Program-made: the position numbers and the translations under genes
The notes under the pieces: model-generated
What the model saw: the letters and a program-made list of their open reading frames with translations, nothing else
What the model was told of the DNA's origin: nothing
Database searches by the model: none
Shown here: positions 16,252 through 25,602 of the stretch, in pieces
Numbering within the stretch: position 1 is the first letter of the stretch
Layout: each line of letters starts with the position of its first letter
Assembly (NCBI RefSeq): GCF_001679785.1
Contig: NZ_CP016292.1
Coordinates: forward strand, 186,001-250,000
DNA length: 64,000 nucleotides
Origin: Rhizobium leguminosarum
Lineage (GTDB): Bacteria > Pseudomonadota > Alphaproteobacteria > Rhizobiales > Rhizobiaceae
Direction of reading: 5' to 3'

Positions 16252-16413
16252 GTTCAAGTCGGCAGGGCATGCCCGCGCTTCATCTCCATGCATGGCCCGA
16301 TCGCAAACCTGTTCCATCTTCAACGCAAGAAGACGACCACTGCCGAATATCGAAAACTGCAAAACGCCGCCATGAGCACGTGGCGGGAAATCACCCTGTC
16401 GACTGCGGCATAA
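16252..16413 (+). pseudogene. C-terminal piece of another IS6-type transposase
   Basis: In the frame ending TAA 16411-16413 the text RFISMHGPIANLFHLQRKK, EYRKLQNAAMSTWREITLS matches the C-terminus of IS6-family transposases, but not those elsewhere in the window. It is preceded by a 48-base segment (16203-16251) that also occurs at 53398-53447. Confidence 0.5.
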
Positions 16414-16436
16414 CCCAGGCCCATCGTGGCCAATCC

Positions 16437-17549
16437 GGCGTTGGTGCGCGGATATGAAATCGAGGGCATTTCGATCTTTGATGTAGTTGGTTATGCCTGC
16501 GTGACTTGACGCCGGACAGACTCCGGGCGTCCACATGCCAGCATGCGGTTGAGAACGATGCAACCGATGGCAACCTCGGTCTGTTGAGCCGGAAAGGAGC
16601 GGGCCCGCAGGCGCAATCCGATCAGCCCCTTGTATCGTCCGATGGCGGTTTCGATCAGCGCACGCTTGCCGTAGCCGGCGGCTGCCTGCCATTTCAGCCG
16701 ACCGTCGCTTGCGATTGCGGCAATGTGCTTGTCCCTTTGACCAGGCGGTCCGGTATCACCGCTTTCCACCGCCGTGGAACGCGGTGGAATGACGATGTTC
16801 GCGGTTGCGCTGTGCTGCAGGATAGACCGATAGGTTGGTTTGCCGTCATAGGCTCCGTCGGCCGTGAACTGGTCGATCTCGCCGTCGATCTGATCGAGCA
16901 GCGGTGCCACCTGGGAAGGATCATCCGTTTTCTGGTCTGTCAGCCCATGGGCAATGATCGCGCCACTTTTGGCATCCACTGCCAGATGCAGCTTGCGCCA
17001 GTTGCGACGTGATCTGGCGCCATGTTTTTTCTCCAGCCACTGCCCGGCGCCGTAGACTTTCAATCCCGTGCTATCGACAAGCACATGCAGCGGGCCGTCC
17101 GGCAGCGGCGGGTTTCGTCGGGCTGATGGCTCCCACTTCTGTGCCCGACGGCTCAGCGTCGTATGATCTGGAACTGGGACTTTCAGCCCCATGAGATCCA
17201 GCAGCGAGTGGAGCAATCCCTCGGTCTGGCGCAGCCGCATTGCGAAGACGCAACCCAGCGTCAGCGCAGTCTCAATGGCGAGATCGGAATACTGGGCTTG
17301 GCCGCCGCGGGTCTTGCGTCGCGGAGCGCGCCATCCTGCCAGTGCCTCCGGCGTTACCCATAAGGTCAGGCTACCACGCCGGCGCAGACCTGCTTCGTAG
17401 TCACGCCAATTCGTCACCCTGAATTTCATCTTTCCGACGCGATGACGACGATCGGCGTTGTGTTTGTACGGCATGGCACTCGGATCAAACTGATTTCGAT
17501 CCTGCCTGCCTATCGCCAAACCGTTGACAAAGGATCCATGCACCAACGC
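16437..17549 (-). mobile_element. IS5-family (IS903-type) element, copy B
   Basis: Ends GGCGTTGGTGC at 16437 and GCGTTGGTGCATGGATCC on the reverse strand ending at 17549 enclose one intact gene. The copy is almost identical to copy D (40.1 kb) in inverse orientation. It sits between the IS6 debris and the IS66 gene. Confidence 0.8.
16491..17474 (-). CDS. IS5-family (IS903 group) transposase, copy B
   Basis: The 327-residue protein from ATG 17474 starts MPYKHNADRRHRVGKMKFRV and has VLVDSTGLKVYGAGQWLE (Asp), DGAYDGKPTYRSIL (Asp) and RALIETAIGRYKGLIG (Glu). It is complete and is probably the active parent of copy D, which carries a small deletion. Confidence 0.85.
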   Translation of the reverse strand: MPYKHNADRRHRVGKMKFRVTNWRDYEAGLRRRGSLTLWVTPEALAGWRAPRRKTRGGQAQYSDLAIETALTLGCVFAMRLRQTEGLLHSLLDLMGLKVPVPDHTTLSRRAQKWEPSARRNPPLPDGPLHVLVDSTGLKVYGAGQWLEKKHGARSRRNWRKLHLAVDAKSGAIIAHGLTDQKTDDPSQVAPLLDQIDGEIDQFTADGAYDGKPTYRSILQHSATANIVIPPRSTAVESGDTGPPGQRDKHIAAIASDGRLKWQAAAGYGKRALIETAIGRYKGLIGLRLRARSFPAQQTEVAIGCIVLNRMLACGRPESVRRQVTQA

Positions 17550-17564
17550 TCTCTGGTAGGCCTC

Positions 17565-19142
17565 ATGACGCCGCCCGATCTGCAGCTCCCGGATGATGTA
17601 GAGACACTGAAGGCTATGGTCCTTGCCATGGCTGACAAGGCGGCGCGGACTGATGCTCTTGAGAGCGAGGTCGCAGATCTGAAGGCGCGAAACGCCGATG
17701 CTGATGAACGCATCGAACGACTGACCCAGATCCTGAAAGCCTTCGATCGTGCTCGCTTTGGCCGACGATCGGAAAAGCTTGGACCTTCAGGCATCGACGA
17801 TGAACAGCAGGCATTTGTCTTTGAGGAGATTGAGACCGGCATCGCCGCGATCCGGGCCCAGGTCACCAAGGGCGCAGCCCATCCGGATGGCAAACGTCAG
17901 CCGCGGCCGCGCAAGGGCTTCGCACCTCATCTGGAGCGGGTCGAAGTGGTGATCGAGCCGGATGAACTGCCTGAGCATGCCGGCAAGCAGAAGGTGCTGA
18001 TCGGAGAAGACATCTCTGAACGGCTAGATGTCGTGCCGGCGAAGTTCCGGGTCATCGTCACCCGGCGGCCGAAGTATGCCTTCAAAAACGAAGACGGTGT
18101 CGTCCAGGCATCGGCGCCCGCGCACATCATCGAGGGTGGCATTCCGACGGAAGCACTTCTGGCCCAGATCGCGGTCTCGAAGTATGCCGATGGCCTTCCG
18201 CTCTATCGGCAGGAGGCAATCTATGCCCGCGACAAGGTCGATCTCGATCGCAAACTGATGGCGCAATGGATGGGCAAGCTCGGCTTCGAGCTCGACATTC
18301 TGGCCGATTACATCCTCGCCGAGGTCAAGAAGGCCGAGCGTATCTTCGCTGATGAGACGACGTTGCCAACGCTCGCGCCGGGATCCGGATCGGCAAAGAC
18401 GGCCTGGCTGTGGGCCTATGCCAGGGATGACAGACCCTTTGGCGGCAGTGGCCCGCCGATGGTCGCCTATCGCTTCGAAGATAGCCGCGCTGGCGATCGT
18501 GTCGCCCGGCATCTGAATGGCTATCGTGGCATCCTTCAGGTCGACGGGTATGGCGCCTACAACAAGCTTGCCCGATCTGACGGCGGCAATGACGGAGTGA
18601 TATTGGCCGGCTGCTGGTCCCATAGCAGACGCAAGTTCTACGAGCTCCACGCCTCGGAAAGCTCAAAGATCGCCACCGAAACGGTGGAGCTGATGGCAAA
18701 GCTCTGGCAGGTCGAAGAAACTGCCCGCGGGCAAAGCCCTGACGCTCGTGCCGCGGCGCGTCAGCAGACATCTGCTGCCGTCGTCAATGAGCTCTTCGAC
18801 CTTTGGCAAAGAACCCTGCCGCGGATCTCCGGCAAATCGAAGCTTGCCGAGGCGATCCGCTATGCTACCTCGCGTCGCTCCATCTTCGAACGCTTCCTCA
18901 CCGACGGTCGCATCGAGCTCGACTCCAACATCGTTGAGCGCGCGATCGGGCCCCAGACAATTACGCGAAAGAACTCCCTCTTCGCCGGCAGCGACGGCGG
19001 GGGCAGGACCTGGGCGACAATCGCCACGCTCCTTCAGACCTGCTTATGCCGCGCGCGGCATAACGCCGTTTATGCCGACCGTCGAACTATGCCGATTAAT
19101 CAACTTTTTGCCAACGTTTCCGGCATCATAGCGGGCAGCTAG
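17565..19142 (+). pseudogene. tnpC: IS66-family TnpC transposase, C-terminus replaced
   Basis: From ATG 17565 the protein reads MTPPDLQLPDDVETLKAMVL, a coiled-coil region, the IS66 zinc-finger-like and helix-turn-helix segments, then the DDE domain with IFADETTLPTLAPGSG, ILQVDGYGAYNKL, GCWSHSRRKFYEL and LDSNIVERAIGPQTITRKN. It is normal until ATIATLLQTC at about 19040, where RIT-element DNA begins, so the last 30 or so residues are foreign. tnpA and tnpB of IS66 are not present; copy B lies directly upstream. Confidence 0.8.
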
Positions 19143-19152
19143 TCGGCATAGT
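19044..19152. repeat. Left end of a RIT element with repeated TATGCCG motifs
   Basis: A perfect 20-bp palindrome, TTATGCCGCGCGCGGCATAA, lies at 19044-19063. TATGCCG recurs at 19071 and 19086, and TCGGCATAG appears at about 19144. Such arrays next to a tyrosine recombinase gene are probably its binding sites at the element end. The IS66 gene is interrupted exactly here. Confidence 0.6.
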
Positions 19153-19193
19153 TTAGGGTCTCTCCGTCGCAGTTGACGCGAAGGAGAGGACAC

Positions 19194-20089
19194 ATGAACG
19201 CAACTGACTATTTGAATCGCAGCGCCCTATACCGGAAGCTGGTCTATGGTCCGTATCGGGAGTTTGCGGGCGTTTACGCCGCCAAAATGTCGAACGAAGG
19301 TTTGGGTCGGCATTGCACGTGGCGCTCGCTGAGCCTGTTTCGGGATCTGATGGACTGGCATGTTGGCAATGGACATGCTCCGCAGGATTTAAGCGAGGTT
19401 CACGTCGACCGCTTTCTTGAGCATCGTTTCAAGCACTGGAAGCCCGACTCGGGCGATCGATCGGCACTCCGCCGCTTGCTTTTGGCGTTACGGGAGAAAG
19501 GCTTAATACCAGCCGCACTTCCGATTCTGCGCAGTGAGCACGAGAAGATCGTCGATGTATTCGGGCAATATCTCTCGACTGAGAGAGGGCTCGCCGCCGC
19601 GACTATGGGGAGCCACAAGCTTCTGTCGCTTCGATTTCTCCGGGAGGTGTGCCCTTTAGGCGTAGACGGGTTTGCAGCGCTCACCCCGCAGACCGTGATC
19701 GGTTATGTCGAGCGACATGCGCTCGATGGTTCCGCCGACAGTGGCAAAGCCATGTGCGGGGTTGTGCGTGCCTTCCTGCGCTATTTGCATCTGAAGGGTT
19801 TCATCTCGATGCCGCTCGCTGGCTGTGTGCCGTCCATCCGCCGCTGGCGACTTGCCGGCCTTCCAACATTTCTCCCGCCCGAGAAAGTCCAGAAGGTTCT
19901 CGATGCCTGTGATCGGACGACGGCAATGGGTCGTCGGGACTACGCGGTTCTGATGATCCTCGCCAAGCTCGGTTTGCGCGCCAGCGAAGTTTCCAACCTC
20001 AATCTTGACGATATCGACTGGCAGTCGGGCACGATCCTCGTACACGGAAAGGGACGACGCCAAGCGACTATGCCGCTGCGTCACGGGTA
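19194..20089 (+). pseudogene. RIT tyrosine recombinase A, part 1 (interrupted by IS256)
   Basis: From ATG 19194 (ribosome site AAGGAGAGGA) the frame has the N-terminal core-binding domain and the first half of the catalytic domain, including KLGLRASEVSNLNLDDIDW with the first catalytic Arg, and GKGRRQATMPL. It then runs into the IS256 element at about 20087. The His-x-x-Arg and Tyr boxes lie beyond the insertion at 21507-21782. Recombinases in trio (RIT) are families of three adjacent tyrosine recombinases; y4r genes of rhizobia are relatives. Confidence 0.75.
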
Positions 20090-21500
20090 GTGTGCGGAAG
20101 GTTCTGCAAATTCACTGAGAGGGGCGGTCATGGCAGGCTGGTGATGTTCAACGTCACCTGATTCCCTGGAAGGAACGCCACCATGACCAAGACAGAAGAT
20201 AAGACTGCTGTTGCTACCGTCAAAGACATTCTGCTTTCGAACCCCGATGGGCTGCACGAGGTGCTGCGCGCGGTGATGCAGGAGGTCCTTGAAGCCGAGA
20301 TGGACGAGGCTTTGGGAGCCGCGAAAGGCGAACGCACGCCCGAGCGGCTCGGCTACCGCTCCGGCCATTACGGCCGCACGCTGATAACGCGGGTGGGCAA
20401 GTTGGAACTCAGGGTGCCGCAGGACCGCTCGGGACACTTCTCCACCGAGCTGTTCGAACGCTACCAGCGCTCGGAGCGGGCGCTGGTCGCCACGCTGGCC
20501 GAGATGTATGTGCAGGGGGTGTCGACGCGCAAGGTCAAGGCGATCACCGAAGAACTGTGCGGGCATGCGTTCTCGGCCTCATCGATCTCGGCGATCAACA
20601 AGCGGCTCGATGAAAGCCTAAAGGCCTTTGCCTGCCGCCCGCTTCAAGAGCCCTTTCCCTATCTCATCCTCGATGCCCGTTATGAGAAGGTCAGAGAGGG
20701 CGGCGTCGTCAGGAGCCAGGCGGTGCTGATCGCCGTCGGCATCGACTGGGACGGCCGGCGGCAAATCCTGTCCGTCGAGATGGCCGGCCGCGAGAGCCGC
20801 TCGGCCTGGAAGGACTTCCTGTTGGGATTGAAAGCCCGCGGCCTCAAGGGTGTCGAGTTCGTCGTCTCCGACGATCATGCCGGCCTCGTCGCGGCGATCG
20901 GCGAAGTCATTCCGGAAGCCGCCTGGCAGCGCTGCTATGTGCACTTCCTGCGCAATGCGCTCGACCATCTGCCACGCAAGCACGGCGACGATTGCCTGCA
21001 GGAACTGCGATGGATCTACGACCGGCGCGATCTCGCCGAGGCGAAAACCGATCTTTCCGCCTGGCTTGGCAAATGGTCGGGAAAATATCCACGGCTGACC
21101 GGCTGGGTCGAGGAAGCCATCGAGCAGACGCTCACTTTCTTCCGGCTACCGCGCACTCACCACAAGCATCTCAAGAGCACCAACATGCTCGAGCGCCTCA
21201 ACGAGGAAATCCGTCGTAGAACCTACGTCGTGCGCATCTTTCCCAACACCGAAAGCTGCCTGCGCCTGGTCAGGGCCCTTGCCGTCGAAACCCACGAAAA
21301 CTGGATGGAGGCCAATCGATACATCAACATGGACGATCTCAGAGAGCATAAGAAACTCGCTCTCCGCAATGCCGCATGACCAGTCTCATGACCGCCCTTT
21401 TTGCTGAACTTGACGCACATAACCGCGTCACGACGTCGGAACAGCACTCGTCGCTTATATCCGACATGGGCGTCCAGCCTCGGCATGTCGACGACTTTTC
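20087..21500 (+). mobile_element. IS256-family element
   Basis: Imperfect inverted ends TAGTGTGCGGAAGG (about 20088) and GAGTGTTCGTAGGA (reverse strand, about 21505) bound a single transposase gene. The host recombinase resumes with PHVGFTSGSAITW at about 21515; about 30 residues that I would expect between MPL and PHVG are missing, so the insertion went with a deletion. Confidence 0.7.
20183..21379 (+). CDS. IS256-family (mutator) transposase
   Basis: The intact 398-residue protein has the mutator-type layout: RLGYRSGHYGRTLITRVGKL, VPQDRSGHFSTELFERYQRS, MYVQGVSTRKVKAI, the catalytic LILDARYEKVRE and VSDDHAGL, and LKSTNMLERLNEEIRRRTYV with the conserved Glu. A ribosome site (GGAAGGAACGCCACC region) precedes ATG 20183. 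Likely functional. Confidence 0.9.
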   Translation: MTKTEDKTAVATVKDILLSNPDGLHEVLRAVMQEVLEAEMDEALGAAKGERTPERLGYRSGHYGRTLITRVGKLELRVPQDRSGHFSTELFERYQRSERALVATLAEMYVQGVSTRKVKAITEELCGHAFSASSISAINKRLDESLKAFACRPLQEPFPYLILDARYEKVREGGVVRSQAVLIAVGIDWDGRRQILSVEMAGRESRSAWKDFLLGLKARGLKGVEFVVSDDHAGLVAAIGEVIPEAAWQRCYVHFLRNALDHLPRKHGDDCLQELRWIYDRRDLAEAKTDLSAWLGKWSGKYPRLTGWVEEAIEQTLTFFRLPRTHHKHLKSTNMLERLNEEIRRRTYVVRIFPNTESCLRLVRALAVETHENWMEANRYINMDDLREHKKLALRNAA

Positions 21501-21506
21501 CTACGA

Positions 21507-21782
21507 ACACTCGCCCCGCACGTGGGTTTTACATCTGGCAGCGCCATCACGTGGATCGCTAAGCAAGCACTCGAACAGGCCGACATTGAAGGCTATGCGC
21601 ATCACGGCGCCCATCTTTTCCGCCACAGCCTTGCGACTGACCTTTTGCGATCGGGCGCCAGCTTTGCTGAGATCGGCCAACTGCTCCGCCATCGAAGCAT
21701 CGACAGTACAAGAATCTATGCCAAGCTCGATATTGATAAGCTGCGTGAACTGAGCCTACCCTGGCCGGGAGGTGTCCAATGA
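21507..21782 (+). pseudogene. RIT tyrosine recombinase A, part 2
   Basis: The frame continues the recombinase after IS256: PHVGFTSGSAITWIAKQALE, then HGAHLFRHSLATDLLRSGAS with His-x-x-Arg, LLRHRSIDSTRIYAKLD with the catalytic Tyr, ending at TGA 21780-21782. Its stop overlaps the start of the next recombinase by 4 nt, the usual coupling in RIT trios. Confidence 0.8.
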
Positions 21783-22166
21783 GCCGGCTTGGCACCGCGT
21801 TTGAGCGCTACATCGGCATGCGCCAAGGGCTGGGATACAAATATGACGGTCCGGCAAAACGATTGTCGGAGTTCGTCGCTTTCATGGAATCCCGCGGCGC
21901 CGAGACCATCACGAATGATCTGGCAATGGAGTGGGTCACCTCGATGGGCCGGCAGCCAAGCTGGTCCATCCGCCTGTCTGATGTGCGCTGCTTTGCACAG
22001 CACCTCAGTTATTTCGATCCTTTGACAGAAGTGCTACCAAGCGACGCTGTAGCACCGGCACGGCGGACAAAGCCCTACATCTATAGCGAGATCGAGATTC
22101 AGACACTTTTGGCGGCGGCACTGTCGTTGCCGCCGGCCAACGCTCTGCGGCGCTGGACATATCACT
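21779..22166 (+). pseudogene. RIT tyrosine recombinase B, N-terminal part (cut by IS6)
   Basis: The frame from ATG 21779 reads MSRLGTAFERYIGMRQGLGY, typical of RitB-type N-terminal domains, through YIYSEIEIQTLLAAALSLPP and ALRRWTYH. IS6 DNA begins at 22167 and the remaining catalytic domain, as well as RitC, is absent. It is not the missing half of the B-type gene at 62227, since the two overlap in the alignable region and differ there. Confidence 0.75.
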
Positions 22167-22983
22167 GGTATTGTCACGTTAACCGGGCTGCGGTTGCCTG
22201 CCTGACGGGTTGGGCGTAGATTTCGGCGATGCATTCACGAGATATCAGCTTCAAGCGTCACCGTTTTCCGCCACGGATCGTTTCTCACGCGGTCTGGCTT
22301 TATTTGCGGTTCAACCTTAGTCTGCGAGAAGTTGAGGAAATGCTGCTCGAGCGTGGAATCGACGTGTCATACGAGACAGTCCGCCGCTGGATCGCCAAGT
22401 TCGGACCCCAGATCGCACGCAACTTGCGGCGGCGGCAGGCGCGCCCCGGCGATATTTGGTATCTGGACGAAGTCGTCGTGAAATGCGCTGGAGAGAAATT
22501 CTGGCTCTGGCGTGCGGTCGATCAACATGGCACCGTTCTCGAAGAGATATTGCAGAAGCGGCGTGATAAAAGGGCAGCGAAGCGCGTGCTGGTGGCGTTA
22601 ATGAAGCGCTATGGCTTTGCTCCCAAACGGATCATCACCGATAAGCTCCGCTCCTACGGTGCAGCAAAGGCGGAAGTGGCACCCGGCCTTGACCATTGGT
22701 CGCACAAGGGTCTCAATAATCGGGCCGAGAACAGCCATCTGCCGTTTCGAAAACGGGAACGAACCATGCAAGGCCACCGATCACCAGGCACGTTGCAACG
22801 GTTCGTCTCCATGCACTCAGCGACCCGCAATTGCTTTTCAGTTCCGTCCCGTCGCCGCGCCGCGCAAACAATTCGCTACCATCGGCTCGAAGCTTTCGAT
22901 GCATGGAAAATTGCGGCCTGCGTCGCCTGAATATCCACGAGCCGCTGACCTTTCCAGCCAGAGAAACTTAACGTGACAACACC
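22167..22983 (+). mobile_element. IS6-family element, 817 bp, intact
   Basis: Inverted ends GGTATTGTCACGTTAA and, on the reverse strand, GGTGTTGTCACGTTAA. It lies between recombinase B and Tn3 remnant DNA; no 8-bp duplication is seen. It is the full-length form of the copies at 12.9 and 25.6 kb. Confidence 0.85.
22229..22930 (+). CDS. IS6-family transposase
   Basis: The 233-residue protein starts MHSRDISFKRHRFPPRIVSH and contains WYLDEVVVKCAGEKFWLWRA (Asp), RIITDKLRSYGAAK (Asp) and KGLNNRAENSHLPFRKRER (Glu). It is complete and matches the deleted copy at 25665 except for the deletion there. Confidence 0.88.
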   Translation: MHSRDISFKRHRFPPRIVSHAVWLYLRFNLSLREVEEMLLERGIDVSYETVRRWIAKFGPQIARNLRRRQARPGDIWYLDEVVVKCAGEKFWLWRAVDQHGTVLEEILQKRRDKRAAKRVLVALMKRYGFAPKRIITDKLRSYGAAKAEVAPGLDHWSHKGLNNRAENSHLPFRKRERTMQGHRSPGTLQRFVSMHSATRNCFSVPSRRRAAQTIRYHRLEAFDAWKIAACVA

Positions 22984-23831
22984 GTCCGAACAGCTTGGCG
23001 TCGAATGTGACGCCGTGAACCAGTATGATTTCTTCGGCCGGACTGCTCGCCGGCACTGCGCCGAGATTTTACAGCATCTTGGCTTTCGACGGCTGAAGCG
23101 CACCGATCGTGAAGAGCTGACATCGTGGATCGCGGGCGAACTGTGCCCGACCGGGCAATCGGTTGGCGCCATGCTCGAGCAGGTTTTTCTGTGGTGCCGG
23201 GACAGATGCATCTATGGTCCGTCGCCGAAAGAACTGGAACGCCTTGTCCTTTCGCGACGGCAGCACTATCTCGATAGCTGCTTGACCGGGACAGGCGATC
23301 GTCTTTCGGGAAGCACGGTGGCCTTGATGGAAGCGTCGATTGCTGATGCGGACGGCATGACCGGTTTCAATACGATGAGAGGTGATGCCGGCCAAGCCTC
23401 ACTCGATAACATCCTCGGCATAACGGAGAAGCTCGCCTTCATTCAGACGCTCGCGCTGCCCGGAGATATCCTGACAACGACGGGGAAGGCATGGGTGGAA
23501 CAGATCGTTCGCCGTGTCGCCGGCGAAAAGGCCTGGGAGATGCGGCGGCACCCTTCGGCCAAACAAATCGGACTGTACGCAATTTATCTTTCGTCACGGC
23601 AAGCGCAGCTCACGGACGCGATGGTCGATCTGCTGATCGAGACGGTCCACAAGATCGGGACGCGTTCGAAACGTAAGGTGGTCGGCGATATCGCCAAGGA
23701 TATCGAGCGGGTCAATGGCGCCGGAAGACTATCGCGGCCTCACGCCTCTGATCTACAGTCACGTCAATCCTTATGGCCGTTTCGATCTCGACTTGAATAG
23801 TCGGATCGATTTTGATCGGCTGGCGGCATAA
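22984..23831 (+). pseudogene. tnpA: Tn3-family transposase, N-terminal part with large internal deletion
   Basis: The frame after the IS6 end reads YDFFGRTARRHCAEILQHLG, PTGQSVGAMLEQVFLWCRDR, PSPKELERLVLSRRQHYLDS, the Tn3 transposase N-terminal domain, then a helical segment to [13 protein letters not shown]. At about 23720, in another frame, the text jumps to the extreme C-terminus: [39 protein letters not shown] 23829-23831. The DDE core of about 600 residues is missing, and the 5' end is cut by IS6. Non-functional. Confidence 0.75.
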
Positions 23832-23846
23832 TGTTTGGAGATGCCA

Positions 23847-25415
23847 ATGGTTAAAATTGCTGAATCATGCCTGAATGTTCTCTACCAGCACGGGTTGTCG
23901 TCGGCACAGTTCCAGTTTTATTTCGAGAGAGCAAAGAATGATCTCCTGGCCGATGACATGGCCTGCGACGCCATCGTTGCGGAGGTTATGCAGTCCATGG
24001 ACGATCGTCCGGATGCGGCAACCTTGTTCGGATTGCTGCTGGATGAGGCGCGAATGGGCATCGAGAATGACAGCCCATATGGAAAGGCCTTCCTGGAAAA
24101 TGCGCAGAAGGCGATCAAGGCTCGCATTGCCGCCGACGCTTTCGAACCGCTTCACCGTTTGAAAATCGCTGGCTTGTATCGGCGTGCCGGTCTGCCCGTG
24201 CCAGACATACTGATGCTCGATCCGGAGGGCGAAAGTGCCGCCGACGAGATCCCGATGCCGGATCTTGATGGCGCGCTTGCCGTTTTAGCGGCAGAAGTTG
24301 AAGCTGAAGGCGGTGGCGCGTATGAGTTCTTCAGTGGCCTGGATGAGATGACGGCAGGAATGCCGGAGGAGGCCAAAGCTGGGTTTATTCATCATCTTAT
24401 GGGCCTCGACAATCCCTTTTTGGAACGCTGCGCGCTCTATTGGCTGGTGTCTGGTGCAGCATTGACCCGGGAGGCCGTGGCTGCCGGCCTACGAGAAAGG
24501 CTCATGCGCGGGGAGCTGCAGCCTGAAACAGCATCCTATTTGCCGATTATTCGTGGCTGGCTGCCGGCGAGTGCCGCCCGGGCGGTTATCGATGACATCG
24601 GCAAGCTGGCTCGCCGACAAGGTTTTGCAGATGCTTCCAATCAAAACAGAGCGGAGCCGATAGTCAGCGACATCATGGCGACCACCGCTGACGGTGTCGG
24701 AGCACAAGGCCTGACGATTGTCGGAAAACTGCAAGCCCGGACATTTGTCGCGATGATCCTGTTAAAGACCGGATACGGCATCAAGGATGCCTTTGTCATT
24801 CGTTGCCGTTCAAAGCGCGAAGCAACCAACATTATCTCCTATGCCCGCCAGGAAGCAAACAGCGTTCGAATAGATCGAATGACTGCCGAACTGCTGCTGG
24901 AGGCGGCTCTGGCGGATGGGATGGAAAACGGCCACCCACCAGCGCCAGGTTTCATTGACGTCATGGAGGCTTGCAGCCTGAGCCAATTGCGGCCCCAGGA
25001 AAGGGATCTGCAGGCTTTGCTGGATCACGTCGATCCGCAAAAGGAAATCCAGAATGCGACAGTGGCACAACTGGATCGGATGTTCCGCAATGCGTCCGCA
25101 CTGGATGCGCTTGTCCCGTTCACCGACAGCTGGTTTGAAGACACAGGAGAAACACGCGGCATCATCCAGGGCTCTCGCTCAGTGCGGACTGTTGAAAAAA
25201 GGATCTGGGCCTTTCTCGAGGGCCGGCGAGACATTTGGGCGAGACGATTTCTGCAAACCGCGATCATTCTCAAATCGGCTAAGAAGGAGCGGATGTCAAA
25301 AGCATTGGCAGCCGCAGCCTTCGCGCTGATGCACAAGCATCCTCTACAGGACATCCCGCTTATGGAAGACATCGTTATGACCACACTGGACGCAGGCGGC
25401 GGATCTCCGTGGTGA
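23847..25415 (+). CDS. Unknown 522-residue protein next to Tn3 remnant
   Basis: From ATG 23847 (GGAG at 23837-23840) the protein is long, intact and mostly helical. Segments include MVKIAESCLNVLYQHGLSSA, an acidic Ala-rich part (AVLAAEVEAEGGGAYEFF), HHLMGLDNPFLERCALYWLV, DAFVIRCRSKREATNIISYA and IWAFLEGRRDIWARRFLQTA. I see no signal peptide, membrane segment or nucleotide-binding motif and do not recognise a family. It begins only 15 bases after the Tn3 transposase stop, so it was probably a co-transcribed passenger or accessory gene of that transposon. The large helical repeats might be an adaptor-like fold (guess). Confidence 0.65.
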   Translation: MVKIAESCLNVLYQHGLSSAQFQFYFERAKNDLLADDMACDAIVAEVMQSMDDRPDAATLFGLLLDEARMGIENDSPYGKAFLENAQKAIKARIAADAFEPLHRLKIAGLYRRAGLPVPDILMLDPEGESAADEIPMPDLDGALAVLAAEVEAEGGGAYEFFSGLDEMTAGMPEEAKAGFIHHLMGLDNPFLERCALYWLVSGAALTREAVAAGLRERLMRGELQPETASYLPIIRGWLPASAARAVIDDIGKLARRQGFADASNQNRAEPIVSDIMATTADGVGAQGLTIVGKLQARTFVAMILLKTGYGIKDAFVIRCRSKREATNIISYARQEANSVRIDRMTAELLLEAALADGMENGHPPAPGFIDVMEACSLSQLRPQERDLQALLDHVDPQKEIQNATVAQLDRMFRNASALDALVPFTDSWFEDTGETRGIIQGSRSVRTVEKRIWAFLEGRRDIWARRFLQTAIILKSAKKERMSKALAAAAFALMHKHPLQDIPLMEDIVMTTLDAGGGSPW

Positions 25416-25526
25416 GCATTACATCGTCAATGAACGGGTTGCGGCCGTTGAATCCTGTTTATTTTGGGTCGGAAACGAGATATTGAACAACTCGGCATGA
25501 CAGCACACCCAAATTGAACAGTTAGG

Positions 25527-25602
25527 GGTTTTGTCGCAAACTTTTTAAAAGGCCGCAGAAGCGGCCATCGCTGGACACAGTTATGCAGCGAGTGCGGCGA
25601 AT
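25527..25602 (+). repeat. End fragment of an IS6-family element (51.3-kb type)
   Basis: The 76 bases starting GGGTTTTGTCGCAAAC are the same as the end of the element at 51270, then are cut at 25603 by another IS6 copy. The preceding 25416-25526 holds no gene. Confidence 0.7.
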
